Of a DNA stretch of 64,000 nucleotides, positions 18,065 to 26,869 are shown in pieces. The DNA is taken from NCBI RefSeq assembly GCF_013114545.1, contig NZ_VTXI01000018.1, forward strand, positions 25,297 through 89,296. Reading direction: 5' to 3'. The number at the start of each line of letters is the position of its first letter. Positions within the stretch are counted from its first letter, which is position 1. Both the position numbers and the translations under genes were made by a program. The stretch is from Vibrio sp. RE86 (GTDB lineage Bacteria > Pseudomonadota > Gammaproteobacteria > Enterobacterales > Vibrionaceae). The notes beneath the pieces are model-generated. The model was not told the DNA's origin, did no database searches, and saw only the letters and a list, made by a program, of their open reading frames with translations.

Positions 18065-18325
18065 TTGGCAAATAGTAAATCTGCTAAGAAGCGCGCTATC
18101 CAGGCTGAGAAACGTCGTCAGCACAACGCTAGCCGTCGCTCAATGATGCGTACTTACATGAAGAAAACTGTTGCTGCTATCGAAGCAGGCGACAAAGCTG
18201 CTGCAACTGAAGCATTCGCTACAGTTACACCAATCCTAGACCGCATGGCGACTAAAGGCCTTATTCACAAGAATAAAGCTGCTCGTCATAAGTCTCGTTT
18301 CGCTGCTGCAATCAAAGCTCTTTAA
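18065..18325 (+). CDS. rpsT: 30S ribosomal protein S20
   Basis: S20 binds 16S rRNA early in small-subunit assembly. The 86-residue basic protein begins M-ANSKSAKKRAIQAEKRR and ends RFAAAIKAL. The start is TTG at 18065, with GGGAG (18052-18056) eight nt upstream. A frame start at 18050 would place this Shine-Dalgarno inside the gene and add five unconserved residues. E. coli rpsT also uses UUG, a feature tied to its autoregulation. A strong terminator follows. Confidence 0.98.
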   Translation: MANSKSAKKRAIQAEKRRQHNASRRSMMRTYMKKTVAAIEAGDKAAATEAFATVTPILDRMATKGLIHKNKAARHKSRFAAAIKAL

Positions 18326-18351
18326 TTAGAACTCTGATTACTCAGTGAAAG

Positions 18352-18378
18352 AAAAAACCGGCTTACGCCGGTTTTTTT
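18352..18378 (+). terminator. Rho-independent terminator of rpsT
   Basis: An ACCGGC/GCCGGT stem with a TTAC loop, followed by seven T. Confidence 0.9.
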
Positions 18379-18423
18379 ATATCCAAATTTCAGGGAAATG
18401 CTCTGTTTCCCCATCCAGTAGCC

Positions 18424-18720
18424 TTATTCTTTACAGTAGAGATCGTGCAGAAGCTGGATCATTGCTTTCACCTCTTCACTGCTTAATGTGTAGAAGACCG
18501 TTTGTGCTTCTTTGCGCGTATTAACTAGGCCATCTCGACGTAACCAAGCTAAATGTTGCGATAGCGCCGACTGACTCAGCTCTAACTTACTGCACAGTTC
18601 TCCAACCGACAGCTCTTGATTGTGCAGCAAGCATAATATTTGCAGACGTCGCTCGTTTGCCATCGCCTTTAGTAGTACAACCGCCTGCGCAGAGTTTTTT
18701 TCCATCTCTTGTAAGTTCAT
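18424..18720 (-). CDS. hlyU: ArsR/SmtB-family winged-helix regulator HlyU
   Basis: HlyU activates hemolysin and RTX toxin genes in V. cholerae and V. vulnificus, in the latter by displacing H-NS. The 98-residue protein (MNLQEMEKNSAQAVVLLKAM) closely resembles known HlyU sequences, with recognition-helix segment SQSALSQHLAWLRRDGLV. The start at 18720 is chosen because AAGAGG lies nine nt upstream; an in-frame ATG at 18741 would put that Shine-Dalgarno inside the coding region. The ArsR-type metal-binding cysteine motif is absent from the recognition helix. Convergent with rpsT. Confidence 0.93.
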   Translation of the reverse strand: MNLQEMEKNSAQAVVLLKAMANERRLQILCLLHNQELSVGELCSKLELSQSALSQHLAWLRRDGLVNTRKEAQTVFYTLSSEEVKAMIQLLHDLYCKE

Positions 18721-18867
18721 AGGCGACAACCTCTTATACAACCATACATCGACAAACTTCTCTCATTACTAGAATACCCACATAGGAAGCAATGAATTTT
18801 AAGTGAATTATGTCAAATGGTAATCGAATTAATTCAACTAATCTATGTCATCAAATCGAAATGCGTA

Positions 18868-19758
18868 CTAATTAAACAAGGATGTGAAGTCTGCATCACA
18901 AACATTCTTCACCGCTGGGTGCTGAATCATTCGTTCCGCAAAAATTACGTAGTACTCTTCTTTTAGCTCCGAGATGTGGCCAATCAATTGAAGCGGAAGA
19001 TCACTTTCCACTTCCGACATATAAATGGAGGGAGCTAAGAAAATGACATCGTGGTGATAACGGGCAAATGCCTTCATCAATGCGACATCATCAAATTCAC
19101 CCAGAATGTTCGGTTTAAGGCCTTGTCGGTCGAACCATTGCAGTACTTTCCGACCCATAGAGGTGCGACTGCCCGGGATCAGAAGTTTTCTCTGTTCAAG
19201 TACCGCTGGGAAGCTGACGTTATCGACATTCCCAGAGCAAAAGAAGCTCATATTCGATTCACCTAACTTCTTACTAAACAAGCCAGGGCTTTGACTCGAG
19301 TCCACCGGACAGTCTGATAGAATCATATCCAATTTGTGCTGTGAAAGTTGTTCTAATAACATTTCGTGAGTCGACTCAAAACAGCGCAAATGAATACTGT
19401 TATCTTCCGGTACGGTAGTCAGCAATATTTTACTCACCAATCGTTTCGACAAGGCATCAGCGACACCAACATCAAACAAGATATTCGAGCGTTGACTGTA
19501 ATTAACAATATCGAGCATCTCGTAGCTTAGCCCAAACATACGATCGGCATATTTAAACACCAATTGACCAAGCTCGGTCGGCTCAAGGCTACGACCGTTA
19601 CGCTTAGTCAACTTGCCATCCATTCGCTCTTCCAACGCTTTAATCTGGCCGGTCACTGTTTGGGGCGTGAGAAACAGGGCATCGGCGGCTTTAGTAACAG
19701 AGCCCTGCTTACAAACCATCCAGAAGTAATAAAGGTGGTTGTAGTTTAAGTGCGACAT
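18868..19758 (-). CDS. nhaR: LysR-family regulator NhaR
   Basis: NhaR is a Na+-responsive LysR activator, known for nhaA control in E. coli. The ATG at 19758 (MSHLNYNHLYYFWMVCKQG) gives 296 residues and has a GAAGAG Shine-Dalgarno. An upstream in-frame ATG adds 20 unconserved residues. The N-terminal HTH reads SVTKAADALFLTPQTVTGQI, and the effector domain carries the NhaR-typical LRCFESTHEMLLEQLSQHKL and IFAERMIQHPAV. nhaA is not adjacent; the divergent neighbour is an NptA-type Na+/phosphate transporter. Confidence 0.93.
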   Translation of the reverse strand: MSHLNYNHLYYFWMVCKQGSVTKAADALFLTPQTVTGQIKALEERMDGKLTKRNGRSLEPTELGQLVFKYADRMFGLSYEMLDIVNYSQRSNILFDVGVADALSKRLVSKILLTTVPEDNSIHLRCFESTHEMLLEQLSQHKLDMILSDCPVDSSQSPGLFSKKLGESNMSFFCSGNVDNVSFPAVLEQRKLLIPGSRTSMGRKVLQWFDRQGLKPNILGEFDDVALMKAFARYHHDVIFLAPSIYMSEVESDLPLQLIGHISELKEEYYVIFAERMIQHPAVKNVCDADFTSLFN

Positions 19759-20168
19759 GGAAAAATACTCTTCATAAACAGATACAGAGGTTATAGCAGA
19801 AGCGTCGCATGACAACAATAACTCGGCAAAACCTTATTAAACATGCCATTTGATAAGTTTTACCGATAATTAATTTTATAATATGACAATGCAATGTAAC
19901 AAAGTCACTGAGATTGGAAAAAAAAGTGTGATTTTTAGTGATTTTTTTTCGATAAATCAAGCAACTCATAAGCTAACAAAAAGTCATTTAATTCATAACC
20001 TTAAAATCATTGTAAATTTCAAATTACAGCCAAAAATAACCCTGCCTGATAAAAATATTTTCATTACACACAACTGTAATATTACTGAAATATTTCCCCT
20101 CTAACATCGCCCTCAGTTTCAACAACAGACCAAAACAAAGACATTCACGGTCCACGGAGAAAATGATT
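19759..20168. other. AT-rich divergent intergenic region nhaR/nptA
   Basis: About 410 bp of strongly AT-rich sequence with no credible ORF. It must hold the promoters of both genes and any NhaR sites. A GGAG Shine-Dalgarno at 20156-20159 fits nptA initiation at 20169 rather than at 20163. Confidence 0.5.
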
Positions 20169-21314
20169 ATGAACCAAGCTACTTCTACAGCAGCGCCGAT
20201 TTCGAGCACTACTCGCTGGTTGCGCTGGGCTAACTTGGCATTCATGTTGTACCTACTACTACTTGCAGTATCTATGGTTGGTAGTGGTTTTAAATGGGCA
20301 GTTGGCGATCAAGCTAAAGTTCTTTTTGAATTCGCTTCTCACCCAGTTGCAGGCCTAATGATCGGTCTAACAGCAACCGCTCTAATTCAATCATCTAGTA
20401 CAGTGACTTCCATCATTGTTGGTCTAGTGGCAGGTGGTCTACCTGTAGAACTCGCTATTCCTATGATCATGGGTGCGAACATCGGTACTACCGTAACCAA
20501 CACTCTTGTTAGTCTTGGTCACGTTCGTTGTAACAATGAATTCAAACGTGCATTTGCAAGTGCAACAATTCATGACTTCTTTAACCTGCTGGCGGTAGCA
20601 ATCTTCCTACCACTAGAAATGATGTTTGGTATCTTAGAGAAGATCTCTCACTGGTTAGTATCACCAATGCTAGCAACGGGTGATATGAGCATCAAAGGTC
20701 TAAACTTCATCAAACCAATCACTAAGCCTGTTGTGAGCGCGATTAAAGAGCCTCTAGCAACATTTGGTGACCAGGTTGGCGGCATCCTTCTAATCGCTCT
20801 AGGTATCGCGACTATCTTCATTGCAATCACTGTAATGGGTAAGCTAATGAAGAGCCTAATGGTTGGCCGTGCTCGTGAAATCCTAAAGAACGCAATTGGT
20901 CGTGGTCCACTACACGGTATCGCTTCTGGCTCTATTGTTACTGTACTTGTTCAGTCTTCTTCAACGACAACAAGCTTAATGGTTCCACTAGTAGGTTCAG
21001 GTGTACTTAAAGTACGTGACGTGTACCCATTCACACTAGGCGCTAACATCGGTACGTGTATTACAGCACTACTAGCGGCAACAGCAGTATCAGGTGAGTT
21101 CGCAGTATTTGCTCTACAGATTGCACTCGTACACTTAGTGTTCAACATCCTAGCAACAGTATTCATCTTCGGTATTCCGTTCCTACGTGAACTACCAGTA
21201 AAAGCAGCAGACTATATCTCAGATATGGCCGTTAAGAATAAAGCTGTAGTTGCTGGATACCTAGTTGCAGTATTCCTTGTGCTACCAGGTTCTATCCTAG
21301 CCCTGACAGCATAA
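20169..21314 (+). CDS. nptA: Na+/phosphate cotransporter (NptA/PNaS family)
   Basis: A 381-residue inner-membrane transporter of the SLC34/NptA type that imports phosphate with Na+. The two inverted repeats each carry the QSSS signature: ALIQSSSTVTSIIVGL in the first half and LVQSSSTTTSLMVPLV in the second. GANIGTTVTNT and GANIGTCITALL follow them. There is no C-terminal PhoU-like domain, as in vibrio NptA. The ATG at 20169 is preferred over 20163 for Shine-Dalgarno spacing. Divergent from nhaR and followed by a strong terminator. Confidence 0.93.
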   Translation: MNQATSTAAPISSTTRWLRWANLAFMLYLLLLAVSMVGSGFKWAVGDQAKVLFEFASHPVAGLMIGLTATALIQSSSTVTSIIVGLVAGGLPVELAIPMIMGANIGTTVTNTLVSLGHVRCNNEFKRAFASATIHDFFNLLAVAIFLPLEMMFGILEKISHWLVSPMLATGDMSIKGLNFIKPITKPVVSAIKEPLATFGDQVGGILLIALGIATIFIAITVMGKLMKSLMVGRAREILKNAIGRGPLHGIASGSIVTVLVQSSSTTTSLMVPLVGSGVLKVRDVYPFTLGANIGTCITALLAATAVSGEFAVFALQIALVHLVFNILATVFIFGIPFLRELPVKAADYISDMAVKNKAVVAGYLVAVFLVLPGSILALTA

Positions 21315-21343
21315 TCGAAGCTCAAATACACCATCGCTTGCGA

Positions 21344-21372
21344 AGCCCTCAACGAAAGTTGGGGGCTTTTTT
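21344..21372 (+). terminator. Rho-independent terminator of nptA
   Basis: A ten-bp stem AGCCCTCAAC/GTTGGGGGCT with a GAAA loop and a T run. Confidence 0.9.
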
Positions 21373-21468
21373 ATGCTCATAAAAGCGGAACAAACACCCA
21401 ACAAAGTCATCTCTATTTGCCCTACCCTTTACTGCCTATAATGAGCCCATCAATAAAAGGGGATAGAT

Positions 21469-21996
21469 ATGCAAAGCGAAGAGATTGGCGATGTCGTGCT
21501 TAACGCGAAACAAATCGAGCAAGGTGTTGAAATCGTTGCCGAGAAGCTAAACCGAGTATTTAAACAGGCCGTCGTAATCACAGTCATCCCTGGCGGTACT
21601 CTATTTACGGCTGACTTGGTGAGGAAGTTAAGCTTTCCACTCGAAATGGATTTCATATCTTGCCCTCACACCCCAGGCGACCGCCACAATGCGTCGTCCA
21701 TTACGTTTGATAACAACATCGAACTCACTGACAAGCATGTGATTATGATTGATGACGCCATTGAATCTGGTGGAACGATGAAGCGACTGGTACAGTTTAT
21801 AAAAGATAACCACCCTATCGCCTCACTTTCCATTGCCACTCTGTTTGTGAAACCTGGAAGAGTCGAAATCGACGCACCGTACTACTTCGCCTATGAGATG
21901 GACAGTGATGATCTTCTGATCGGCTATGGATTACCTTGGAAAGGAAGATTTCGTAACTTGCCTTATGTCTGCAAGTTAAACGATGTTCAAGACTAG
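21469..21996 (+). CDS. Phosphoribosyltransferase family protein (HPRT-like)
   Basis: A 175-residue PRTase-fold protein. The PRPP-binding motif is VIMIDDAIESGGTM around residues 91-104. It differs from canonical hypoxanthine PRTases (usually ED-I-DTG-T) by DD and ESGGT. An upstream VITVIPGGTLFTADL resembles the HPRT loop I region. It stands alone between two terminators, so context gives no pathway. A purine salvage role (hypoxanthine or guanine) is plausible, but the substrate cannot be assigned. A GGGGA Shine-Dalgarno precedes the ATG. Confidence 0.8.
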   Translation: MQSEEIGDVVLNAKQIEQGVEIVAEKLNRVFKQAVVITVIPGGTLFTADLVRKLSFPLEMDFISCPHTPGDRHNASSITFDNNIELTDKHVIMIDDAIESGGTMKRLVQFIKDNHPIASLSIATLFVKPGRVEIDAPYYFAYEMDSDDLLIGYGLPWKGRFRNLPYVCKLNDVQD

Positions 21997-22033
21997 ACGC
22001 TGTTAGTCCTAGTCCAAAACGATAGACAAATAA

Positions 22034-22059
22034 AAAGGTCAGCCGTGTGGCTGACCTTT
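22034..22059. terminator. Bidirectional rho-independent terminator
   Basis: An eleven-bp stem AAAGGTCAGCC/GGCTGACCTTT with a GTGT loop, between the PRTase gene and the convergent thyA. Confidence 0.88.
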
Positions 22060-22083
22060 AACGTTTCTATTGTTCGTTATCGC

Positions 22084-22935
22084 TTATACCGAGAACGGAT
22101 ATTTAATCGCGTCATGGTGTTCGTAACCTTCTACCCAGAAGTCATCCAACGTAACCCAAGTTTCCAAGTCTTCAAGAGACTTAATCTCTGGGTTGATGTG
22201 GAATGTTGGCGCTTGCAAAGGCTCACGTTTCAACTGAACATCACGCATTAACTCTAACTGGTCTTCATAGATGTGAGCATTGACTATCTTATGATATGCC
22301 TGACCCGCTTTCTTGCCAGTAATCTGAGCCATAATCGCTAAGAAGACATACACCTGAACCATATTGAAGTTTAGGCCAAGTGGGACGTCACACGAACGCT
22401 GAGTGCTGTTTAGATACAGAGTATCACCAAGCAGCGAAAAGTGGTGGCTGTACATACAAGGACGCAAGCAACCCATATGGAATTCACCTGGGTTGTAGAA
22501 ATTTAGGATCTCTCCACGGTCATCCACACCGCGTGTCAAATCATCCACAATCTTACGTAGCTGATCGATATGACCACCATCTGGTTTCGCCCATGCACGT
22601 CCTTGAACACCATAAACTCGTCCCATGTCATCTTCGCCCTTACGATAAGGGTTATTCAGCCATGCATCGTTTAAGTTCGCGTTCGCGTCCCATGTTTTAG
22701 TGCCAAGTTTACGGAAATCTTCAGCGTTATCGTAACCACGAATATAACCAAGTAACTCTGCTACTGCCGCTTTCCAAAAGCTTTTACGTGTTGTAACAAG
22801 TGGAAATTGGTTGTTTGCTACGTCGTACGTCAGGTCAGCATTGATAACGGTCAGGCAACGTTTGCCCGTACGCTCATTTTCAATCCATTCACCTTGGTCA
22901 ACGATTCGCTGACAGAGATCTAAATACTGTTTCAC
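22084..22935 (-). CDS. thyA: Thymidylate synthase
   Basis: ThyA converts dUMP to dTMP using methylene-tetrahydrofolate. The 283-residue protein carries the catalytic cysteine in GCLRPCMYSHHF, the TQRSCDVPLGLNFN substrate segment and KIVNAHIYEDQLELM. The GTG start at 22935 has AAGGAA upstream. It lies nine nt after lgt and is the last gene of the rppH-ptsP-tauE-lgt-thyA run. Confidence 0.97.
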   Translation of the reverse strand: MKQYLDLCQRIVDQGEWIENERTGKRCLTVINADLTYDVANNQFPLVTTRKSFWKAAVAELLGYIRGYDNAEDFRKLGTKTWDANANLNDAWLNNPYRKGEDDMGRVYGVQGRAWAKPDGGHIDQLRKIVDDLTRGVDDRGEILNFYNPGEFHMGCLRPCMYSHHFSLLGDTLYLNSTQRSCDVPLGLNFNMVQVYVFLAIMAQITGKKAGQAYHKIVNAHIYEDQLELMRDVQLKREPLQAPTFHINPEIKSLEDLETWVTLDDFWVEGYEHHDAIKYPFSV

Positions 22936-22944
22936 ACCAATTCC

Positions 22945-23766
22945 TTACTTCGTTTGTTGCGGTAATTCGTCTTTGTAGTGACCACGCTTGTAAGCCCAAA
23001 CCACCATTAGAGCACCGATAAGTACCATAGGTAGAGACAAGATTTGTCCCATTGAGATAAACCCACCAAATAGACCTAAATGAGCATCTGGTTCACGTAC
23101 GTATTCAACTAGGAAACGGAATGTACCATATCCTGCCAAGAATAACCCTGATACTGCCCCAAGAGGGCGAGGTTTCTTAATGAACCAATTCAAGATAAAG
23201 AAGAGAACGATGCCTTCTAGAACCATTTCATACAATTGAGATGGGTGACGTGGCAGTGGGCCACCATTAGGGAAGACAAAGGCCCAAGGCACATCCGTCA
23301 CGCGTCCCCATAGCTCGCTGTTCATGAAGTTCCCCAAGCGCCCCATGCCTAACCCAAATGGAACCAGCGGTGCAATAAAGTCAGCAACACCGAAGAAAGT
23401 GCGACCGTTCTTCTTTGCATACCAGAACATCGCGGTGATCACACCAAGTAAACCGCCGTGGAATGACATACCACCAGTCCATACTTTGAAGAGATAGAGA
23501 GGATCCGCTAAGAAAAGGTCGAAGTTGTAAAACAGCACGTAACCAACACGGCCACCGATGACAACACCTAAGAAACCAGCAAACAAAAGATCAGAGACTT
23601 GTTCTCTCGTCCAACCGCTATCAGGCTTATCTGCACGTCGATTTGCTAGCCACAGAGCAAAAGCAAACCCGACTAAATACATTAAGCCATACCAGCGAAT
23701 AGACAACGGCCCGATGGAGACTAATATCGGGTCAATATTTGGAAATGTAAGATATCCCTGAGACAT
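22945..23766 (-). CDS. lgt: Phosphatidylglycerol-prolipoprotein diacylglyceryl transferase
   Basis: Lgt attaches diacylglycerol to the lipobox cysteine of prolipoproteins in the inner membrane. The protein has 273 residues and about seven transmembrane helices. The family signature GMGRLGNFMNSELWGRVTD is followed by GGPLPRHPSQLYE, and SFHGGLLGV is present in the first half. It works one step before LspA, also encoded in this window. It sits between tauE and thyA. Confidence 0.98.
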   Translation of the reverse strand: MSQGYLTFPNIDPILVSIGPLSIRWYGLMYLVGFAFALWLANRRADKPDSGWTREQVSDLLFAGFLGVVIGGRVGYVLFYNFDLFLADPLYLFKVWTGGMSFHGGLLGVITAMFWYAKKNGRTFFGVADFIAPLVPFGLGMGRLGNFMNSELWGRVTDVPWAFVFPNGGPLPRHPSQLYEMVLEGIVLFFILNWFIKKPRPLGAVSGLFLAGYGTFRFLVEYVREPDAHLGLFGGFISMGQILSLPMVLIGALMVVWAYKRGHYKDELPQQTK

Positions 23767-23820
23767 GGGCGATTAACTCTTTTAATTTAGATAATGATAA
23801 AGCGTATAGATGAGAGTACG

Positions 23821-24612
23821 TTACAGCAACATAGTTCCAGCGACAAACACCAAAAAGAGTGCAAATATCTTTTTCAACGTAGGTGTAGGTAAAGAAGTTG
23901 CGAGTTTAGCGCCAATGCGAGTGGTCAGCATTGACGTGGAAGCAATGGCAATCAAGGCAGGAAGATAAACATAACCTAAGCTATAACTTGGTAGCGACTC
24001 CACTTTGTAGCCATGAAGTATAAAACCAATCATGCCAGAAATCGCAATCATGCATCCACATACAGACGATGACCCGACTGCTTTGCGCATTTCAACACCA
24101 TGACGGTTTAAGAACGGTACAGAGAGAGAGCCCCCCCCTATCCCTGCAAGGCTCGAAACAACCCCAATGCCTGCTCCATAGGTGACTGTAGCAATATTGC
24201 CAGGCATCGGCTTAGAGGCTTTGGTTCGAATAGAAAACAGCATTTGAATCGCGAGTAACAGGACAATCACACCGAAGACTTTTGGCAAGTAAGTCGCAGG
24301 AATCCACTCCGCAACATTGGCCCCTAAAAAGCCACCGACGACCACTCCTGGCATCAACCACTTCACAACGTACATATCAACATTGCCAAGCTTGAAATGA
24401 TTTAGTGCTGAGGAGCCGGAAGTCGCGATGATGGTAGAGAGTGAAGTCGCCAAAGCGATTTGCATACTAATGGCAGGATCGATTCCGGCCCAAGGTAACA
24501 AATACAACAAAGCAGGGACAACAATCAGTCCACCACCAATACCCAAAAGGCCAGCCATCACGCCAACGACAGCCCCCAGCGCCATAAAAGATACAATTAA
24601 TTCAACCAGCAC
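23821..24612 (-). CDS. TauE/SafE-family membrane exporter (DUF81)
   Basis: A 263-residue membrane protein with about eight helices in two repeats, each starting with a glycine-rich motif: GLLGIGGGLIVVPALL and SLAGIGGGSLSVPFLN. The family includes sulfite and sulfoacetate exporters, but most members have unknown substrates. The start is GTG at 24612. It lies eight nt after ptsP and 54 nt before lgt, inserted in what in E. coli is a contiguous rppH-ptsP-lgt-thyA order. Confidence 0.88.
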   Translation of the reverse strand: MLVELIVSFMALGAVVGVMAGLLGIGGGLIVVPALLYLLPWAGIDPAISMQIALATSLSTIIATSGSSALNHFKLGNVDMYVVKWLMPGVVVGGFLGANVAEWIPATYLPKVFGVIVLLLAIQMLFSIRTKASKPMPGNIATVTYGAGIGVVSSLAGIGGGSLSVPFLNRHGVEMRKAVGSSSVCGCMIAISGMIGFILHGYKVESLPSYSLGYVYLPALIAIASTSMLTTRIGAKLATSLPTPTLKKIFALFLVFVAGTMLL

Positions 24613-24620
24613 AAAGGCCC

Positions 24621-26867
24621 CTACTTCTTACCCGCACGAATAAAGCCAGCAAAGCCTTTACTCTCGAAAAATGATTGCATCATAGTATATATGTCACGAC
24701 CATAAGGTTGCATCAGGGCTTTGTCAGCAAGATCTTTAAGCTCGTCAACTTCAGTATGGCGCAGCAGGTATTTGACTTTAGCGACATTGGAAGTGTTCAT
24801 GCTGAGGCTACGATACCCGAGTCCCACCATCAAAAGGGCGCCTATCGGGTCACCGGCAAGTTCACCACAAATACAGACAGGAAGATCCAACTGTTGGCAG
24901 CTATCAAAAATATGTCTTAATGCCATGATGACCGATGGGTGCATCGACTCATACACATCGGCTACACGTGCGTTGTTACGGTCGACTGCCAACAGATATT
25001 GAGTTAAGTCATTGGTACCGATAGAGACAAAATCGACTTTACTCGCAATCAAAGGCAGCAAGTAGATCATCGAAGGGACTTCAATCATGACGCCAATTTT
25101 AGGCATTCTTAAACGATCATCCAGCTCAGCGACTTCTTGGTAAGCGCGTTCGATTAACTCGATGGCATCATCTAGCTCTTGTGCTCCAGAAACCATAGGT
25201 AGCAAGATACTTAGATTATGATGCTGAGCACTTGCCTTCATCATGGCTCGGATTTGCATTAAGAAAATATCAGGGTGATCAAGCGTAAAGCGGATACCAC
25301 GCCAGCCTAAAAACGGGTTGTCTTCTTCAATAGGTAGATACGGTAAAGCTTTATCCCCCCCAACATCTAGGGTACGCATCACCACACGTTTGTTTGGGTA
25401 GGTAGAAAGTACAGCTTGATACTGCTGCGTTTGTTCTTCTTCAGACGGGAAGCGGTGCTGCAATAAGAAAGAGATCTCAGTCCTGTACAACCCCACCCCA
25501 TCAACGCCTTGGTTGACCGCAATATTTGCGTCAGCACTCAATCCCGCATTCAGCATTACTTCAATACGTTGCCCATCCTTAGTCTTTGCTGGTTCTTCAA
25601 TGCGCTGATTGACCATATTGGCCAGCTCACGTTCTTCGCTGGCCAAAGAACGGTATTCACGCAAGATCTGGCGGTTAGGTGAGACCAGAATCTTACCGCT
25701 GTAACCATCAACAACTCCCTGCTTGCCATTGATAGTTTTAAGGTTAAGGCTAACCCCCATTACCGCAGGAATGCCCAGAGCACGCGATAAGATTGCAGCG
25801 TGTGAGTTCGCGGCACCTTCCAAAGAGATCACCGCAAGCAGCTTATCTTTCGGAATCGAAGCCAAAAGGCTCGCAGTCAATTCTCTAACAACTAGGATGA
25901 TTGGCTTTTCAATTGCAGGGCGATCTTGCGCTGTATTGTGTAAGAAAAAAAGTAAACGTTGCCCCAATTCACGAATGTCTTGCGCACGTTCACGCAAATA
26001 GACATCGGACATACGCGCAAATCGGTTGGAGTATGACTCAACCACTTGACGCAACGCCCAATCAGCTCGATCACCCTTTAAAATCTGCGCTTTAAGATCT
26101 TTGCGCAGCATTGGATCGTTAAGAAGGTGAGTAAAGAGGTCAAAAATCGCCAATGCGTCTTTATTGATTTCACTGTCGAGCTTTTTACGCATCCGACGAA
26201 AATCATTCAGCGCCTCTTCTATCGCAAGCAAAAGCCACTCTTGTTCAGCTTCTATATCTAGCGTTGACGCTGGGTATACATTGCTGAGTTCAGGTTGCGT
26301 ATCATCCCACCAGAATTCACCAATAGCGACGCCTGATGAAGCAGGTACACCACGAATCGCCTGCTGTTTTTTCTCTAAGCGCCATTGGCCTTGAGTTTGA
26401 GCATGCGCAATGATGACCGCTATCTGTGCGGCGAGGGTGACAAGAAACGACTCTTCCATCTCATTGAATGAGCGTGGATTTTTTTGCTGAACAACCAAGA
26501 CGCCAAGGACTTGCTTGCGGTAGATAATAGGCGTACCAAGAAAGCTCTGGTAAATTTCTTCACCAAGCTCTGAGAAGTACTTAAAGTTAGGATGTTTTGA
26601 AGCTTCAGCGACATTCAACGGCTCTGCGCTACGTTTTACAAGGCCGACTAAGCCTTCGCTGAAACGAATATGGATTTTATCACCTTTGAAGCGCAGGCCT
26701 TGAGTCGCCATTAACTCAAGACGCTGTCGTTCTTCATTAGCAAGATAGACAGTGCAACATTCAGTGCTCATTGCACCGCATGTTTGTTTAACCAAAATAT
26801 CCAAAGCTTGATGAACATCTTCTACTTTAGATACCTGTTCAACTATTTCCCTTAGTTGAGAAAGCAT
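24621..26867 (-). CDS. ptsP: Phosphoenolpyruvate-protein phosphotransferase PtsP (EI-Ntr)
   Basis: PtsP is the first enzyme of the nitrogen-related PTS, passing phosphate from PEP to NPr. In 748 residues, a GAF domain occupies about 1-165. An EI N-domain holds the phospho-acceptor His356 (GAANSHAAILSRAL), the same number as in E. coli. The PEP-binding TIM barrel includes RTEISFLL, FLGWRGIRFTLD and VCICGELAGDP. It begins two nt after rppH and is surely cotranscribed with it. Confidence 0.97.
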   Translation of the reverse strand: MLSQLREIVEQVSKVEDVHQALDILVKQTCGAMSTECCTVYLANEERQRLELMATQGLRFKGDKIHIRFSEGLVGLVKRSAEPLNVAEASKHPNFKYFSELGEEIYQSFLGTPIIYRKQVLGVLVVQQKNPRSFNEMEESFLVTLAAQIAVIIAHAQTQGQWRLEKKQQAIRGVPASSGVAIGEFWWDDTQPELSNVYPASTLDIEAEQEWLLLAIEEALNDFRRMRKKLDSEINKDALAIFDLFTHLLNDPMLRKDLKAQILKGDRADWALRQVVESYSNRFARMSDVYLRERAQDIRELGQRLLFFLHNTAQDRPAIEKPIILVVRELTASLLASIPKDKLLAVISLEGAANSHAAILSRALGIPAVMGVSLNLKTINGKQGVVDGYSGKILVSPNRQILREYRSLASEERELANMVNQRIEEPAKTKDGQRIEVMLNAGLSADANIAVNQGVDGVGLYRTEISFLLQHRFPSEEEQTQQYQAVLSTYPNKRVVMRTLDVGGDKALPYLPIEEDNPFLGWRGIRFTLDHPDIFLMQIRAMMKASAQHHNLSILLPMVSGAQELDDAIELIERAYQEVAELDDRLRMPKIGVMIEVPSMIYLLPLIASKVDFVSIGTNDLTQYLLAVDRNNARVADVYESMHPSVIMALRHIFDSCQQLDLPVCICGELAGDPIGALLMVGLGYRSLSMNTSNVAKVKYLLRHTEVDELKDLADKALMQPYGRDIYTMMQSFFESKGFAGFIRAGKK

Positions 26868-26869
26868 GT

